A stretch of DNA of 64,000 bases, from assembly GCA_002286715.1 (NCBI GenBank), contig NSJX01000008.1, positions 583,630 through 647,629 on the forward strand. Reading direction: 5' to 3'. The notes beneath the pieces were generated by a model that was not told where the DNA came from, did not search any database, and saw nothing but the letters and a program-made list of their open reading frames with translations. Each line of letters starts with the position of its first letter. Position 1 is the stretch's first letter. Made by a program: the position numbers and the translations under genes. Of this stretch, positions 32,542-43,279 are shown one piece after another. Origin of the DNA: Dentipellis sp. KUC8613. Its lineage: Eukaryota; Basidiomycota; Agaricomycetes; Russulales; Hericiaceae.

Positions 32542-35076
32542 ATGGACGTCTCCCAGCCGTCCCGCTATCCTCCAAACATGTCTCCTGGCGAGCTCCCCTA
32601 CCCCCCGCAGCAGTCCCAGCAGGGCCAGCCTTCGCAGCAACCTCAGTGGTCCTCTGCGCCCCACCTATTGCCCCCTGCACACGCACCACCCGCTTTTGCG
32701 GGCAACCCAAGCAACTCGGCGCCTCCGCTCGGCGACCAGCAGCAGCAACAGCAACAACAGCAACACTATCCGAACTACTACCAGCAGGGCCCTGCGGGCG
32801 GCCAGGCAGGGCTCCCCGACAGCGCAATGCTCGACCGCCCGACGACGCTCTCGCTGAACCTGTCGTCGCTCTCCGTTGCCTCGCCCACGAATCTGTCCCC
32901 CATCAACCAGTCGCCTCACACATCGACCGCGACGAGCGGCGTGTCGCCCATCACGCCCATCAGCCCGTCAAACCCCAACATCCAGGGCCCGAGCCCGTTC
33001 GGCGCTCATCACCACCCCCCGTCGCACCCCCCCGGCGCGTACGGCCAGCACGCGCCTCCGCCGTCGCAGCCGCAATTTTCGTTCGCACCCCCAGACCAGG
33101 GCCAGGGCATCCGCTACGAGGATCCGCACTACGACCTCTCCGCGCGCCGCATGGGCCTCTCCTCCCGCTCGTCCTCCTCCTCCGAAAAATCGGTCCCCCG
33201 CAAGCGCAGCTTCACCGCGGGCCCGCTCCCCACCAACATCGAGGAAGCGAGCATGTTCGACGGGACGGGCGGAGGCAACGGCGCCAACGGCGCGATGCAG
33301 CTGGACGGGCCCGGCGACGGGTACGACGAGGTCGACATGACGTACTCCTCGGTGGACCCGAACGGGAGCCCGATCGACGACAGCACGAGCGGCGGCGAGC
33401 AGGACGACCAGCTGAAGCCGCTGATCGACGCGCCGATGGCGTCCGGGCAGCAAGGGCCGCACTCGATGGCGTCGCAGGCGAGCGGGATGAACGTCATAGG
33501 CAAGCCGATGGGGACGAACAACTTCGTGACCAAGCTCTACCAGTGCGTCGCAGCCGTGTCTGTCCCTGTGGTTCGCGAAGCCCGTGCCCGCGCAGCCGGG
33601 CCCGCATGCCCTTATCGCGCGGGCGCACGCTGACGGGGGCTTTTGTGCAGGATGATCAACGATCCAAAATCGGCGCACTTCATTGCGTGGACGGAGTTGG
33701 GGACCAGGTCAGTCTTCGCCGCTCGCTCGCTCGCTCTCGTCCGCTCGTGTGCCGACCTCGTGGCGTGGGTAGCTTCGTCGTGTCCAACGTGGGCGAGTTC
33801 AGCCGGAGCATCCTGGGCTCGCATTTCAAGCACAATAACGTGCGTGTTCCGCGCTCTGCAGAGGCCCCGTCAGCCGCGCGTCCGAGCGCCGCCGCGCGGC
33901 GGCAGGCGCTGGGGGGGCGAAACGCTGATTTCGTGATTGTCGCAGTTCTCGAGCTTCGTGCGACAGCTGAACATGTACGGATTCCATAAGATCAACCGGG
34001 TGAGCGTCCCCTCGGCTGCGCCTGCGACCTCGTTCGTCGCCTCGCCCCCGTCGCCTGCTGACTGACACGCCCGGCGGATGCAGACACCACGCGCACAACG
34101 CACGTCGACGGACGCGCAGACGTGGGAGTTCTCGCACCACAAGTTTTTGCGGGGGCGCCCGGACCTGCTGGAGGAGATCAAGCGCAAGGCGCTGGAGCCG
34201 GACCCGTCGATAAAGCACCGGGTGGAGCTCCCAGGCGAAGTGGCCGCGCAGCTCGCCCAGATGCGCGAGGAGCAGCGGCGCGTCACCGGCGCGCTCAATG
34301 CGGAAAGAGCCCGCTTCGAGCGTCTCGCGATCGTCACAAAGTCGCTCTTCGATGTCGTCGAGAAGAACTTTCCCGGCTGGCGTGCGTCCCGTTCATTTCC
34401 CGATTCATTCTCCGAGCTCACCTTTACCCCCGCGTGCAAATCAGTCCCCGCGCCGTTCCCCGCGGACATCCTCGAGCCGAGCGACAACCCGAACATCTTC
34501 GTCACGTCCCCAAACATGACCGTCCCCAGCCACGGCCTCGCGCCCATGTCCACCCTCTCCTCCGCCTCCGCCTCCCTCCACTCCCTCTCCCCCGCCTCCA
34601 GCCCGACCACGAGCGACTTCCCCGCGCACGCGCACCACCACGCGCACCACTCGCACTCGCACACGCCGCACTCGCTCTCGCGCCAGCAGTCCTTCCACTA
34701 CGACGGCCCCGCCGCGCCCGCGCACCACCTCCACGGGCGCTACGACACGCCGCTCTCGACGCCGCTCCCGCCGTCGCCCGGCCCGTCGCAGGGCGCCGCG
34801 GGCCAGCAGATGGACTTTGACGAGCGCGGCGGCAAGCGCCAGCGCACCGCCGCCGGCCAGGGCGAAGTCAAGCGCCTCTCGCGCGCGCGCAGCGACTCGG
34901 CGCCGCTCGGGTACGGCGCGATGAACGTCAACTGGGCCGCGACGCGTCCACGGAGCGGCAGCGGGCTCGTCGTGCGCCCCGCGCGCGGCGACGCGGGCAT
35001 GGGCATGATGGGCGTGCCGAATATCGGGCGTGCCATTGGGCAGCAGGGCCTCGGCAAGCCGTCCCCGGGGCCGTAG
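32542..35076 (+). CDS. HSF-type DNA-binding transcription factor
   Basis: Six exons: 32542-33542, 33651-33707, 33773-33839, 33946-33999, 34084-34381 and 34445-35076, 702 residues. The first ~320 residues are low complexity: Gln/Pro-rich with a nine-Gln run (about 32740-32766), then Ser/Pro and acidic parts. The winged-helix HSF domain follows across exons 1-5: NNFVTKLYQMINDP, FIAWTELGTSFVV, FSRSILGSHFKHNNFSSFVR, QLNMYGFHKINR, then WEFSHHKFLRGRPDLLEEIK. A coiled-coil stretch (VAAQLAQMREEQRRVTGALN and onward to ERLAIVTKSLF) should mediate oligomerisation. A His/Ser-rich tail ends the protein. Members regulate stress response, filamentation or fruiting; which role applies cannot be told here. 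The last intron is 63 nt, in frame and stop-free, so its retention would add 21 residues. Confidence 0.87.
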
Positions 35077-36255
35077 ATACCCCTCCCCTCGCCCCCGTGC
35101 TTGTGTTGTTGTCGCCGTCGCTTTTCCTCCTCGTTCTTGCTCATACCACAGGGTTTAGGGTTTATGGAGAGTTCCGCCGTCTCGTTTCTTCGCTTGCTCT
35201 GTCTCTGTCATACATAAATATCGTCTGCCACCACCAGCCACCACCACCACCACCGGCGGGTGTCCGCCACTCCTGTATTTTGTTTTCGCGCTCCGCATCG
35301 CCATCGCCATCGCAGTGCTGCCACCATACCATCGCCCGTCACCCCCACCCCCCATATACATCGTCTTGCTGTTGCACATCGAACCCGGACTTTTTGCGTG
35401 CGCGTGCGCGCGTGCTGTCTCCCGTTCTCTTCTTCTCTTCTTCTTTCGTTTGTTTGTTTGTTTGTTTGCTTGTTTCACACTTCACTTTTTGACTCTTCGT
35501 GCGTTCTGCGTTCTGCGTATCCAGTTCCTTGCTGTTCGTTGTCCGTTGTTCGTTGTTGTTCCGGTTTCGTTGTTCCATCGCTGCGCTCGACCGGATGCTT
35601 TCACCCCCCCGCTCCCTGTTCCCGTTCTCTGCGATACTTGCGTACTTACCAACCGATCAACTCAGCCTGCGTCGAGTCGAGGTGTCACAGTTACCGTTCC
35701 TGCCCCCGTTCGCGTTCGATGTCGTCTTCGCTTCGCTTCCGTGTGTTTGCTCCCTCTTGTGCTTGTGTCTTGTTACCGCCTTTTTTTTTCTTTTTTTTTT
35801 GGCGCGTGTTGTCTATACCGAGTATCCCGACGCCCTCCAACACCGCCCCCAGCCATCCTCATCACCCAACATCATCACCTCCCACACCATCGCCCACCCA
35901 TTCATCATCCGACCCACACCACCACCATCACTCCGACCCTCATCACTCCGACTCTCGCCCTCATCACCCGACAAACAGAAATTGAATCGAAACATATATA
36001 GAATTTGTATGACCACCGGTACCCGCCTCTGCTTCTGCCATTGCCATTTTGGTACTCCCCCCTGATATACACTCACTCACCCACCCATCCACTTACTCGC
36101 CCATCCATTTACTCACCCACTCACCCTCGCCCATTCATCCACCCACTCGCACGCGCACGCTACATACATATACACATACACAGACCTGCGCACGCATACA
36201 TACATACGTACGCAGCACAAAAATACCCTAGGGCTTCTCGAGTCTCATCGAGTCT

Positions 36256-36312
36256 GGGGTGGGCTTGGGCTTGGGCTTGGGCTTGGGATGGGGCTTGGGC
36301 TTGGGATGGGGC
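36256..36312 (+). repeat. GGGCTT hexanucleotide microsatellite
   Basis: GGGCTT units with two GGGATG interruptions, followed by a G-rich purine stretch to about 36350. The G-runs could form a quadruplex on the plus strand. Confidence 0.85.
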
Positions 36313-36837
36313 GGGGGAGAGAGTGCTGTGAGGGGAGGGGGAGAGGCAGCTGTTGCAATATTAAGATGTATAGAAGTATTTATTGTGATGTTGGTGCTTG
36401 TTGACGTTGAGTGTTTGTTGATTTTGGTGTGTGTGTTGTGGGTGCCGTGTGTAGGCGAAGGTGATTATAACAGGTATGTGCTTCTGAATCGTTGTCAGTG
36501 CTCAGCGCTCAGCATTGTTAGCGCGCCACGGTACTCAGCTATCGTTCCAAACGAATTCGAACCCTGGACAAGTACCGTACAGTACTGGCATTGACATGTA
36601 ACTTATTACTCGGTACATTGCAAGCACAGATCTCGAACAGCCTTCAGGAGGACACGGCGTGTCGCCCGCACATGGGGCCCTGGCAGCGCCTTCTGCCTTC
36701 TCTGAATCTTCTGCCGACCAGTGACACCTGTCGGCCGCGGACAGCCAGCTCTCCTGATTCCTGGCTCCGCCCGCCGCCGCTGTCACTCAAGTCCCGCATA
36801 CATGACATATGTCGCCTCCGGATGCACGCCTTGCCCA

Positions 36838-36875
36838 TGGACTGGGACTGGAACTGGGACTGGGACTGGGAATGA
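36838..36875 (+). repeat. GGGACT/GGAACT microsatellite
   Basis: About six degenerate copies of GGGACT. Not inside a supported gene. Confidence 0.8.
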
Positions 36876-39042
36876 TCGTCGTAACGTCGTGGTCGCCGCT
36901 GACGGTGCCGTTGATCGCTGGCCGTGCGGCGACTTGGATCGTGTCGCCGTCGATGTCGTGCGCAGGGCAGATGAGGCCGCTGTGGAGGCTGCGACTTGTG
37001 ACTGTGATTGAATATGAGGCATGCGCAATGTCCGAGGATCACGATTATGTAGGGCGTGGAAGGCACCGCGGTGGTGCAGGTGCGTGAGCGGTATATGCAT
37101 GCGAGTGGGTGTGCGAGAGGGTGGGTGTGTGCGTATGCAGGGCTGGAAAGTGGATGGAGGGGGCCTTCGATTGGTTATGACATATGATATATGGTACGCC
37201 ATATTGGCATTGACAGTGAAAGGTAGGAGGTCCGGAAACCGGGTGCTTGTAGTTGGAGAGCTGGCGGATCGCAGGGGCGTGTTGTGTAGCTGAGGCAGGC
37301 AGGTTTCGAGAGTCGCATCCTCGGCACCGAGTCTGAGGATCGAGAATCGAGAAGGTAGGCGTTGGCGTTGGCGTTGAGATCTTCGGTCTTCGGAATTTGG
37401 GATCGTCGAGTACTAGTACTAGTGTGCTCTGAGAATCATCGCCAATACTGGCGAAGCACTCGGAATGCTTTGGCACAAGGACCACTACTCGTCGATGTCT
37501 ACTGAAGTCAGACATCATCCAAAGCAGTTCCACAGGAAGTAAGCAAAAACCGCACCTCAGGATGCCGATCTTGTTAGAGAGCATGCATCGGTGTCTGTCG
37601 CACAGGAGAAGTCACGATGAAGTCCGGGAAGGGACTGATAGTTGTGTGAAGTGCGCACGTATTTCTTTATCTATGCGTGGTTCGTTGAGTAGGGCTGGAG
37701 CGCACGTGTGCGGGTCGTCCGGGAGTGCGTCCCGGGCACGGTCAAACGGAGGCAGTGAGGGATTTGCGGATGACTGGGACATCTGGCCTTTGGCGCGGCC
37801 GACTGGTGGGGCATACGAAGATATCAGAGACTGCGGCATGAAGGGCGTACGTACGAGTGCGGACGAAGTGCCGGTCGTAGAAATTTGATGGCCCGCGAGA
37901 CGGAATATCCGCCTGTAGTGACGAGACCGACTGCGATCCCGCAGCGACGTGCGCGTCGGATGCACCGTACACAACGGAATGGCCGGCCAAGTTAGACGGA
38001 TGTGGCGCAAGTTGCAATCGGCGGCGCTCGTGGTCATATATCATAGATAATTTCTCGAAAGTCGGAGTCCTCGGTGGGCTATAATTCCGTGTATGTGTTC
38101 GACGTTTGAGTGACCTGTTGCTCGGCGGTGACATATCGGCTGAAGACACGGGCGGCGCTAGGATTAGAGTGCGCGAAGGGGTACCTGGAGAGAGGTTCCG
38201 GGCCGTCGATGTCTTCGTTGCCCATGTTACCACATACGAAGTAAGCGATTCCGGTTCTGGAGGTGCTATGATGTAGAATGAGACGTGAGCCACACCACGG
38301 TGAGCGTGAGGATGAACAGAGAAAACGGCGTACCGGAACAGCGTTCTTGGTGTCTGCGATTATGGACAATGAGGACTTGGAGGAAGCGGCCACAATGACT
38401 GCTTTGAGATGGAGGGAGAATAGAAATTCGATATCGGAGCAGACAGTCGCCGAAGTCACTGAGAGGCGTGCGGGGGTTTGGACTCGGGTGCGCCGTTCGT
38501 GCGCGTAGTTACAGCCAATGTCCAGAGATCAGTATGGACCGCACGCATTTTTTGGCTGTAGATGTACGGTCGTGCCGCTCGATATTGTAGAGGTACTTAC
38601 TGAAGGTGGCACCACGGCACTGGTGCGTCCTAGTTGACAATACTTGGAGAGGCGCCAGCGCACGCGTCGTGGTCCAGAGCGCGCTGTCCAGCTGGATGGC
38701 CGCGTGGGGACGCGAGTACCCTCAGCAGGGGATGATACATCGATAGTACATTGCAGCAGCACGGTACGCACTGCGGTATAAGCAGTCCAGCGAACAAAGA
38801 TGGAAACAAAAACAGAAACGAAAACAGATACAGCACGACAGCGAACGGCAGAGCGTGGACCCGCCAGAGCTTCAGATTCTACGATCCAACATCCCTACGA
38901 GCACCTGCGCTGAATTAGTTCGATAAATCATGATTATAACGACGAGCACACATGAGCATACACACACCAGATAACAACGCACCACACACATACAACACCC
39001 CGCCCTCGCCCACAACGAGCACGCGCACACCCACCCACCCAC

Positions 39043-40091
39043 TCACCCCCGCCGCGAGCGCCCATTCCCATTCCCATTCGACGTCGACGCGCCCGTAGCC
39101 GGCGGCGGCGGCGCCTGGGGCGGCGAGACCTGCGCCGCGGTCGCCGCCGCGCGTCCACGACCCCGTCCGCGCCCCGTGCTCTCCCGCTGGACGTCGAGCA
39201 TGAGCATGATCACAAGCAGCACGCCTGAGCGCGGACACGCACCTCGGACGTCGACGACACGCGCCGCCGCTCGCGCTCGCCATTCGCCGGCGCGCCGTTC
39301 CCATTCCCATTCCCATTCCCGCTGCCATTTCCATTGCCATTAGTATAGGCCCCCGGCGCGGGATGTGCATACGGCGCGTAGGCGTGCGGGTGCGGGCGCG
39401 GTGAGGGCGCGTGCGGGTGGGCGGTGGGCGGGTGCTGTGCGGCGGCGAGGTAGAATGCGCTGGGTTCTGCTGCTGCTGCGGGGGTGTGGGAGGAGGACGG
39501 GGGGTGGTCCGTCATGTATTGGTGCAGTGCGGGCGTGCGCGGGACGGAGAGGGCGGCGTCGAGGAGCATACTGTGTGGGATTTGGTGTGTGATTAGGGGG
39601 AAAAGGGGAGTGGGAGGAGGAAGGAAGGAAGGGGGGGAGGCGCACTCGATTTCGGCTTGCATGCGGATTTCCTTCTGCGTGGCGTGGTAGAGGGCTTTTT
39701 CGAAGTCGTCGTGGATCTGCGTCGTCACAGTGTGAGGAATGAATGGGCGTAAAAAGGAGAGGAAAGAGGGCGCGACGGACGTTGTTGACCATGTCATAGC
39801 GGTCGCGCAGAATCTGGAACCTGTTCGAGTTGAGTTGAATGTACGGGTCAGCACCAATACCTCCTCCGCGCGCGAAGCTCTCACTTGTCCTTATACCGCA
39901 CCGGCTGCCGCGCGGCGAACTGGCCGAGGGCGGGCTACAGTGGCAGAGGCGGGGGGTGTTAGTTTGGGTGGGTGAGTGGCCACAGGGCGGGCACTTACCC
40001 GGGCGCGCTCTTCGGATTTGACGACTACGGCGGGGCTGGCGTGCGGGTGAGGGTGCGGGTGCGGGGCGCTGCTGGAGGATGGGTGGTCCAT
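39043..40091 (-). CDS. Small coiled-coil protein with possible INO80F-like core
   Basis: Six exons: 39999-40091, 39885-39934, 39781-39820, 39646-39716, 39243-39570 and 39043-39186, 241 residues. After a His/Pro-rich N-terminus with KSEERARPALGQFAARQPVR, the core reads YKDKFQILRDRYDMVNNIHD then FEKALYHATQKEIRMQAEID and MLLDAALS. A basic/aromatic start, a KF-LR-RYD pattern and a leucine-rich end resemble the INO80 complex subunit F domain of fungi; this rests on pattern memory, so function is tentative. The rest is low complexity: Ala/His/Pro, then Asn-Gly repeats coded by AATGGG hexamers, an RGRGRGR stretch and a second Asn-Gly tract. The start at 40091 is supported by composition and the divergent neighbour; an upstream in-frame ATG at 40172 is possible. 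Confidence 0.6.
39300..39348 (-). repeat. AATGGG-type repeats coding Asn-Gly dipeptides
   Basis: The coding strand (minus) has runs of AATGGN coding NGNGNGSGNGNGNGNG in exon 5. A second short tract lies at about 39060-39085 in exon 6. Replication slippage by hexamers keeps the frame. Confidence 0.8.
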
Positions 40092-40286
40092 TGCTGGTGT
40101 TTTGTGAGATGCGGCCTGTGGGTAGGTCGGTGAGGCTTGAGGATGCCCCGCACGGTGATGTTCAGAAGCCACTGGGACTGAGCATGCGGGGCTCGGCCAG
40201 AGCGCTCGCTTGACGCGCCTTCGCCGCGACCACCACGAGCACTTGACTTCAACTTTCTTCTCTAGCTAGGGCATCACGCAGACGGC
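40092..40286. promoter_or_regulatory. Compact divergent promoter
   Basis: Only 195 bases separate the starts of the coiled-coil gene (-) and the BRCT gene (+), so the two are likely to share upstream elements. No TATA box is obvious. Confidence 0.45.
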
Positions 40287-41403
40287 ATGCAGCTGTTCAC
40301 AGAGCGGGGTATGTACAGCGTATCGACTTCACGCCCGCGGCCTCAGCTGAGCTCATACCGCCCACGCCTGTATACACAGCGTACTTCAGCCCCTCCGTCC
40401 CAAGACACGCACTGCGTCTGTGGGGTACGCCGCGGTCTTACACACTCCTCATGTGTCGTTATACGGTACTCATATTCCATCCAGTGGACCACGGGGGACT
40501 CGTCGCGCGCTCAAGCTCAAAGGACCAGCGCTCTCAGAATAGTGCCGGTCCCGGGCCCGCTGCGTTCGTGTTCTGCCTCGGGCTGGCGGATCCTTGGGTT
40601 GGACGGTGCGTCAAACCCGCCTTGCATTGATACCAAGTCGTGGGCTCATGACCAGGGATCTGCCGCATATATATGCGACCGTGCAGGCTGTCGGCGCAGC
40701 CTGTTGTGGTTTGGCCCTCTCGCTCGGCTGGACTGTCGTTTTCGTCTGACATTTTCTTTGGGGCTGGTGCTGGGTGATTGTAGGTCTTTGATGCTGGGTG
40801 GATCGTCCAGTCTGTGAGAGAGGGATTCAGGGTGCCGCTGGTGCCGTACGTGCTCGACGGTGCGTGCCCGTGCTTGTGCTCGCGTCTGCTGCATACGAAG
40901 TACGCGTCTTGCGTCTAATGCGTGCGCGCGCAGAGAACTATGTTCCGAACGAATACAGCGCCGTGCTTTGGAGGAAGAGACGCGCTGCGCCCGCCAGCAA
41001 GACGCAGAATGCGGGACCCGGACCGTCGCGCGGCAAACGCCCTGCGCAAGAGACGTCCTCCCCGGAGCAGGAACCGCGTCCTAAGAAGCGTGCGCGCATG
41101 CAAACTTCTCAGCTGCCCCTCAACTTCAGGAACACACGCATACACCCGCCGCCTCTCTCGTCGAATTCGAATCTGGTACAGTCTAAGACCGCTGCTGCGA
41201 CGACCCCGAGGCCCGTCAGGCATCTAGACCTCACGGCGGAGCTCTCGAGGTTCAACAAAGCGCGCAAGTTCTCGAGGTATAGCAGGCCGTCGGTGAGGTC
41301 TGCGAAGCTGATGGTTATCTTCCGCGATACGGAGGCGGCGGGGACTAAGACTGTGACGCCGAAACTGAAGGAGAGGAAGAATGGCAAGAGCAGGAAGGGG
41401 TAG
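40287..41403 (+). CDS. BRCT-domain nuclear protein
   Basis: Six exons: 40287-40308, 40380-40424, 40485-40605, 40656-40680, 40784-40859 and 40934-41403, 252 residues, all in phase. A single N-terminal BRCT domain is read across the junctions: MQLFTERAYFSPSVPRHALR, then DHGGLVARSS, then AFVFCLGLADPWVG, then VFDAGWIVQSVREGF and PLVPYVLDENYVPNEY. The Gly-Gly turn and the Trp of the FDAGW helix are the BRCT hallmarks. The 25-base exon 4 is the least certain, but it alone restores frame between exons 3 and 5. The C-terminal half is basic with RPKKRARM and KERKNGKSRKG, likely nuclear signals. An N-terminal BRCT with a basic tail recalls RAP1-type telomere proteins, but no Myb domain is seen. Role in repair or telomeres is inference. 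Confidence 0.7.
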
Positions 41404-41822
41404 TGGTGAGTATTACAGGATCGAGCTTTGGACTCTGGTTGCTTCAGCTGGTTCTTTGTGTGTCTGGGACTCTTGCGCCGTCTGTTGTCTGGTCTTGTAC
41501 TGTGTCTACTGGGGACTCGCTCGCTGTCGAACTACTCTGGTGTCTTGTTTTCTGGGACAAATTTCCTCCCTATTCTTCTCTATAATAATTTCATGAGTCT
41601 GTATAATGCCCGCCTGTACTTCAGTAATGAGAGAGTGTATGTTTCGCAATGCCAACGTATGTTTTTCGGAGAGTTACCAAATTGGGGGTGTTCGTGACAA
41701 GTCGGAGCGGGGGTCGGAGGAAGAATCGGGAGTTTGCGCGCGCCAAACGGACGCCCGAGTTTCTGTATCGTGTATCGTCACCAGCAGGCCTGCCCCTTGC
41801 TCCTCTTTCTTTCTTATTCCCC
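41404..41822. other. Intergenic region upstream of ATP4
   Basis: 3' flank of the BRCT gene and promoter of ATP4. A T-rich part precedes a GC-rich part. No gene seen. Confidence 0.5.
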
Positions 41823-42868
41823 ATGGCTTCCAGAGTCGCTCTCAGCTCGCTCAGGGCATCCGGTGCGCCTTCGTCTCCTTCGTGTACCGTGTGACGGAGT
41901 TGTTGACGCCGTTTTTTCGACCAGCCGCGCGCGTGCGCCCCCAGGCGGTCGCCGCCCTCCCCCACCTCATGCAGGCGTGCGTATCTCCGTCCTTTTCATG
42001 TTTGCAGCGTGTTTTGTGTGCTGAGACGCCGTGGATGTTGTGTTTTTGGTCGCAGTCGCGCCATGTCGAACCAGCAGCCCCCCGCCGAGCGCGCGTCGGA
42101 GCTCATCAACAAGCTCCCGTCGTCGCCGAACCTGATCACCAAGACGGGCGCGGCGATCCTCGGCAGCGGCCTCATCGCGACCGCCATCTCGCAGGAGCTG
42201 TACGTCATGAACGAGGAGACCGTCATCGCCGTCGGGTACCTCATCCTCTTTTCGTACATCGCCAAGGTGCGTTCTGGAAGTTGGATGTGGTATGGTGGGT
42301 GTTGGGTGCTGATGGTGGGATGGGGTGGGCCAGATCATCCGCACTCCGTACAAGGAGTGGGCCGAGGGCCACATTGCCCGCATCAAGGGCGTCCTCGACC
42401 GCTCGCGCGCTGAGCACACCGAGGCTGTCAAGGAGCGCATCGACTCGGTGCAGCAGATGAAGGACGTCGTTTCGCTCACCGAGGGTCTCTTCACGCTCTC
42501 GAAGGTGCGTCTCTACCCGTTATTTCTGTACTCATTTTATTTACGCACACACGCATGCAGGAGACCGCCCAGCTCGAGGCGGACATCTTCGTGCAGCGCC
42601 AGCAGGTCGCGCTCGCGTCGGAGGTCAAGGCGGTGCTCGACAGCTGGGTGCGCTACGAGCAGCAGGAGAAGGAGAGCGAGCAGGCGCTGCTCGTCAAGAC
42701 GGTCGTCGACAACGTGCTCAAGAACCTCAACGACGAGAAGACGCAGAAGGACGTGCTGTCCTGGGCTGTTGCCGAGGTCGAGCGTGAGTCCCCTCCTTTT
42801 CACCGCGTGCGCTGTGCGGTGTGTGCTGACGCGTGCGCACAGAGCTCGTCAAGGCGAAGGCTATCTAA
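41823..42868 (+). CDS. ATP4: Mitochondrial F1Fo ATP synthase subunit b (subunit 4)
   Basis: Peripheral-stalk subunit of mitochondrial ATP synthase, holding F1 against Fo. Six exons: 41823-41862, 41925-41976, 42056-42266, 42334-42504, 42561-42783 and 42843-42868, 240 residues. The N-terminus MASRVALSSLRAS plus ARVRPQAVAALP is a basic presequence. The mature part begins near AMSNQQPPAERASELINKLP. Two hydrophobic segments anchor it: KTGAAILGSGLIATAIS and VIAVGYLILFSYIAK. A long charged helix follows (PYKEWAEGHIARIKGVLDRS, VKERIDSVQQMKDVV, TAQLEADIFVQRQQVALASE) and ends with DVLSWAVAEVEQLVKAKAI, a typical subunit 4 tail. Length and layout fit the fungal family. Confidence 0.93.
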
Positions 42869-43279
42869 GTGCGGCGTGCAGGAGGTGCTGCGTAAAATGT
42901 CGGGATCGGATTGAGTTAATAGATTTTTACTCTTCCGGCTGTTATATGCTTGAGATTGAGTGCATGTGTGATATGAGTTGTGCCCTGCAAGGGAGCGTGA
43001 ACCTCACGGGTTGCGCATTTTTTGAAAACACATGAAGATACTGCGAGGGCGACCGCTTAGCTAGGAGGTGGATACGAACCGTTGTCTCGAGTCGAGAGCG
43101 CCCGGGTGGGACTTGCCGAGCCGCGACGCGGCGTCATTTGCCACTGGCCCTCAAGCTCGCCCCGACAAACGCTAACGCGCCGCGTACAATCCTCTCCCTC
43201 TCCTCCTCCTCCCCCTCCCTCCCTCTCTGCACCCTCCCCCGCACGTTCAAGCGACCCGCGCGCGCGAGGACAGCCCAGC
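42869..43279. other. Intergenic region, ATP4 3' flank and VPS1 promoter
   Basis: Tandem + strand arrangement. The distal part holds a pyrimidine tract described separately. A TATA box is not seen. Confidence 0.5.
43191..43229 (+). promoter_or_regulatory. Pyrimidine-rich tract upstream of VPS1
   Basis: An almost pure C/T run about 50 bases before the start codon. CT-rich blocks are common next to transcription starts of highly expressed filamentous-fungal genes. Confidence 0.55.

Larger units (their letters stand above)
35077..39042. other. Long non-coding region with microsatellites and uncertain fragments
   Basis: About 4 kb. Begins with a T/C-rich 3' flank of the HSF gene (with a GTTT run near 35450-35475), then C-rich ACC/CCA repeats, then (GGGCTT)n and (GGGACT)n arrays. 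At 37.7-38.3 kb the minus strand has an open frame with some protein-like text, but I could not build a spliced gene around it. Confidence 0.4.

Noticed and set aside
36540..36575. TTCGAACCC resembling an inverted B-box
   Set aside because: No matching A-box or cloverleaf on the minus strand.
37742..38293. 183-codon minus-strand frame with protein-like text
   Set aside because: It begins at a non-ATG codon, has no clear splice partners and no recognised domain; support is too weak for a gene call.
43060..43095. Possible tRNA T-arm (GGTTCGTATCC on the minus strand)
   Set aside because: The flanking bases do not pair into a T stem and no acceptor, D or anticodon arm could be folded.
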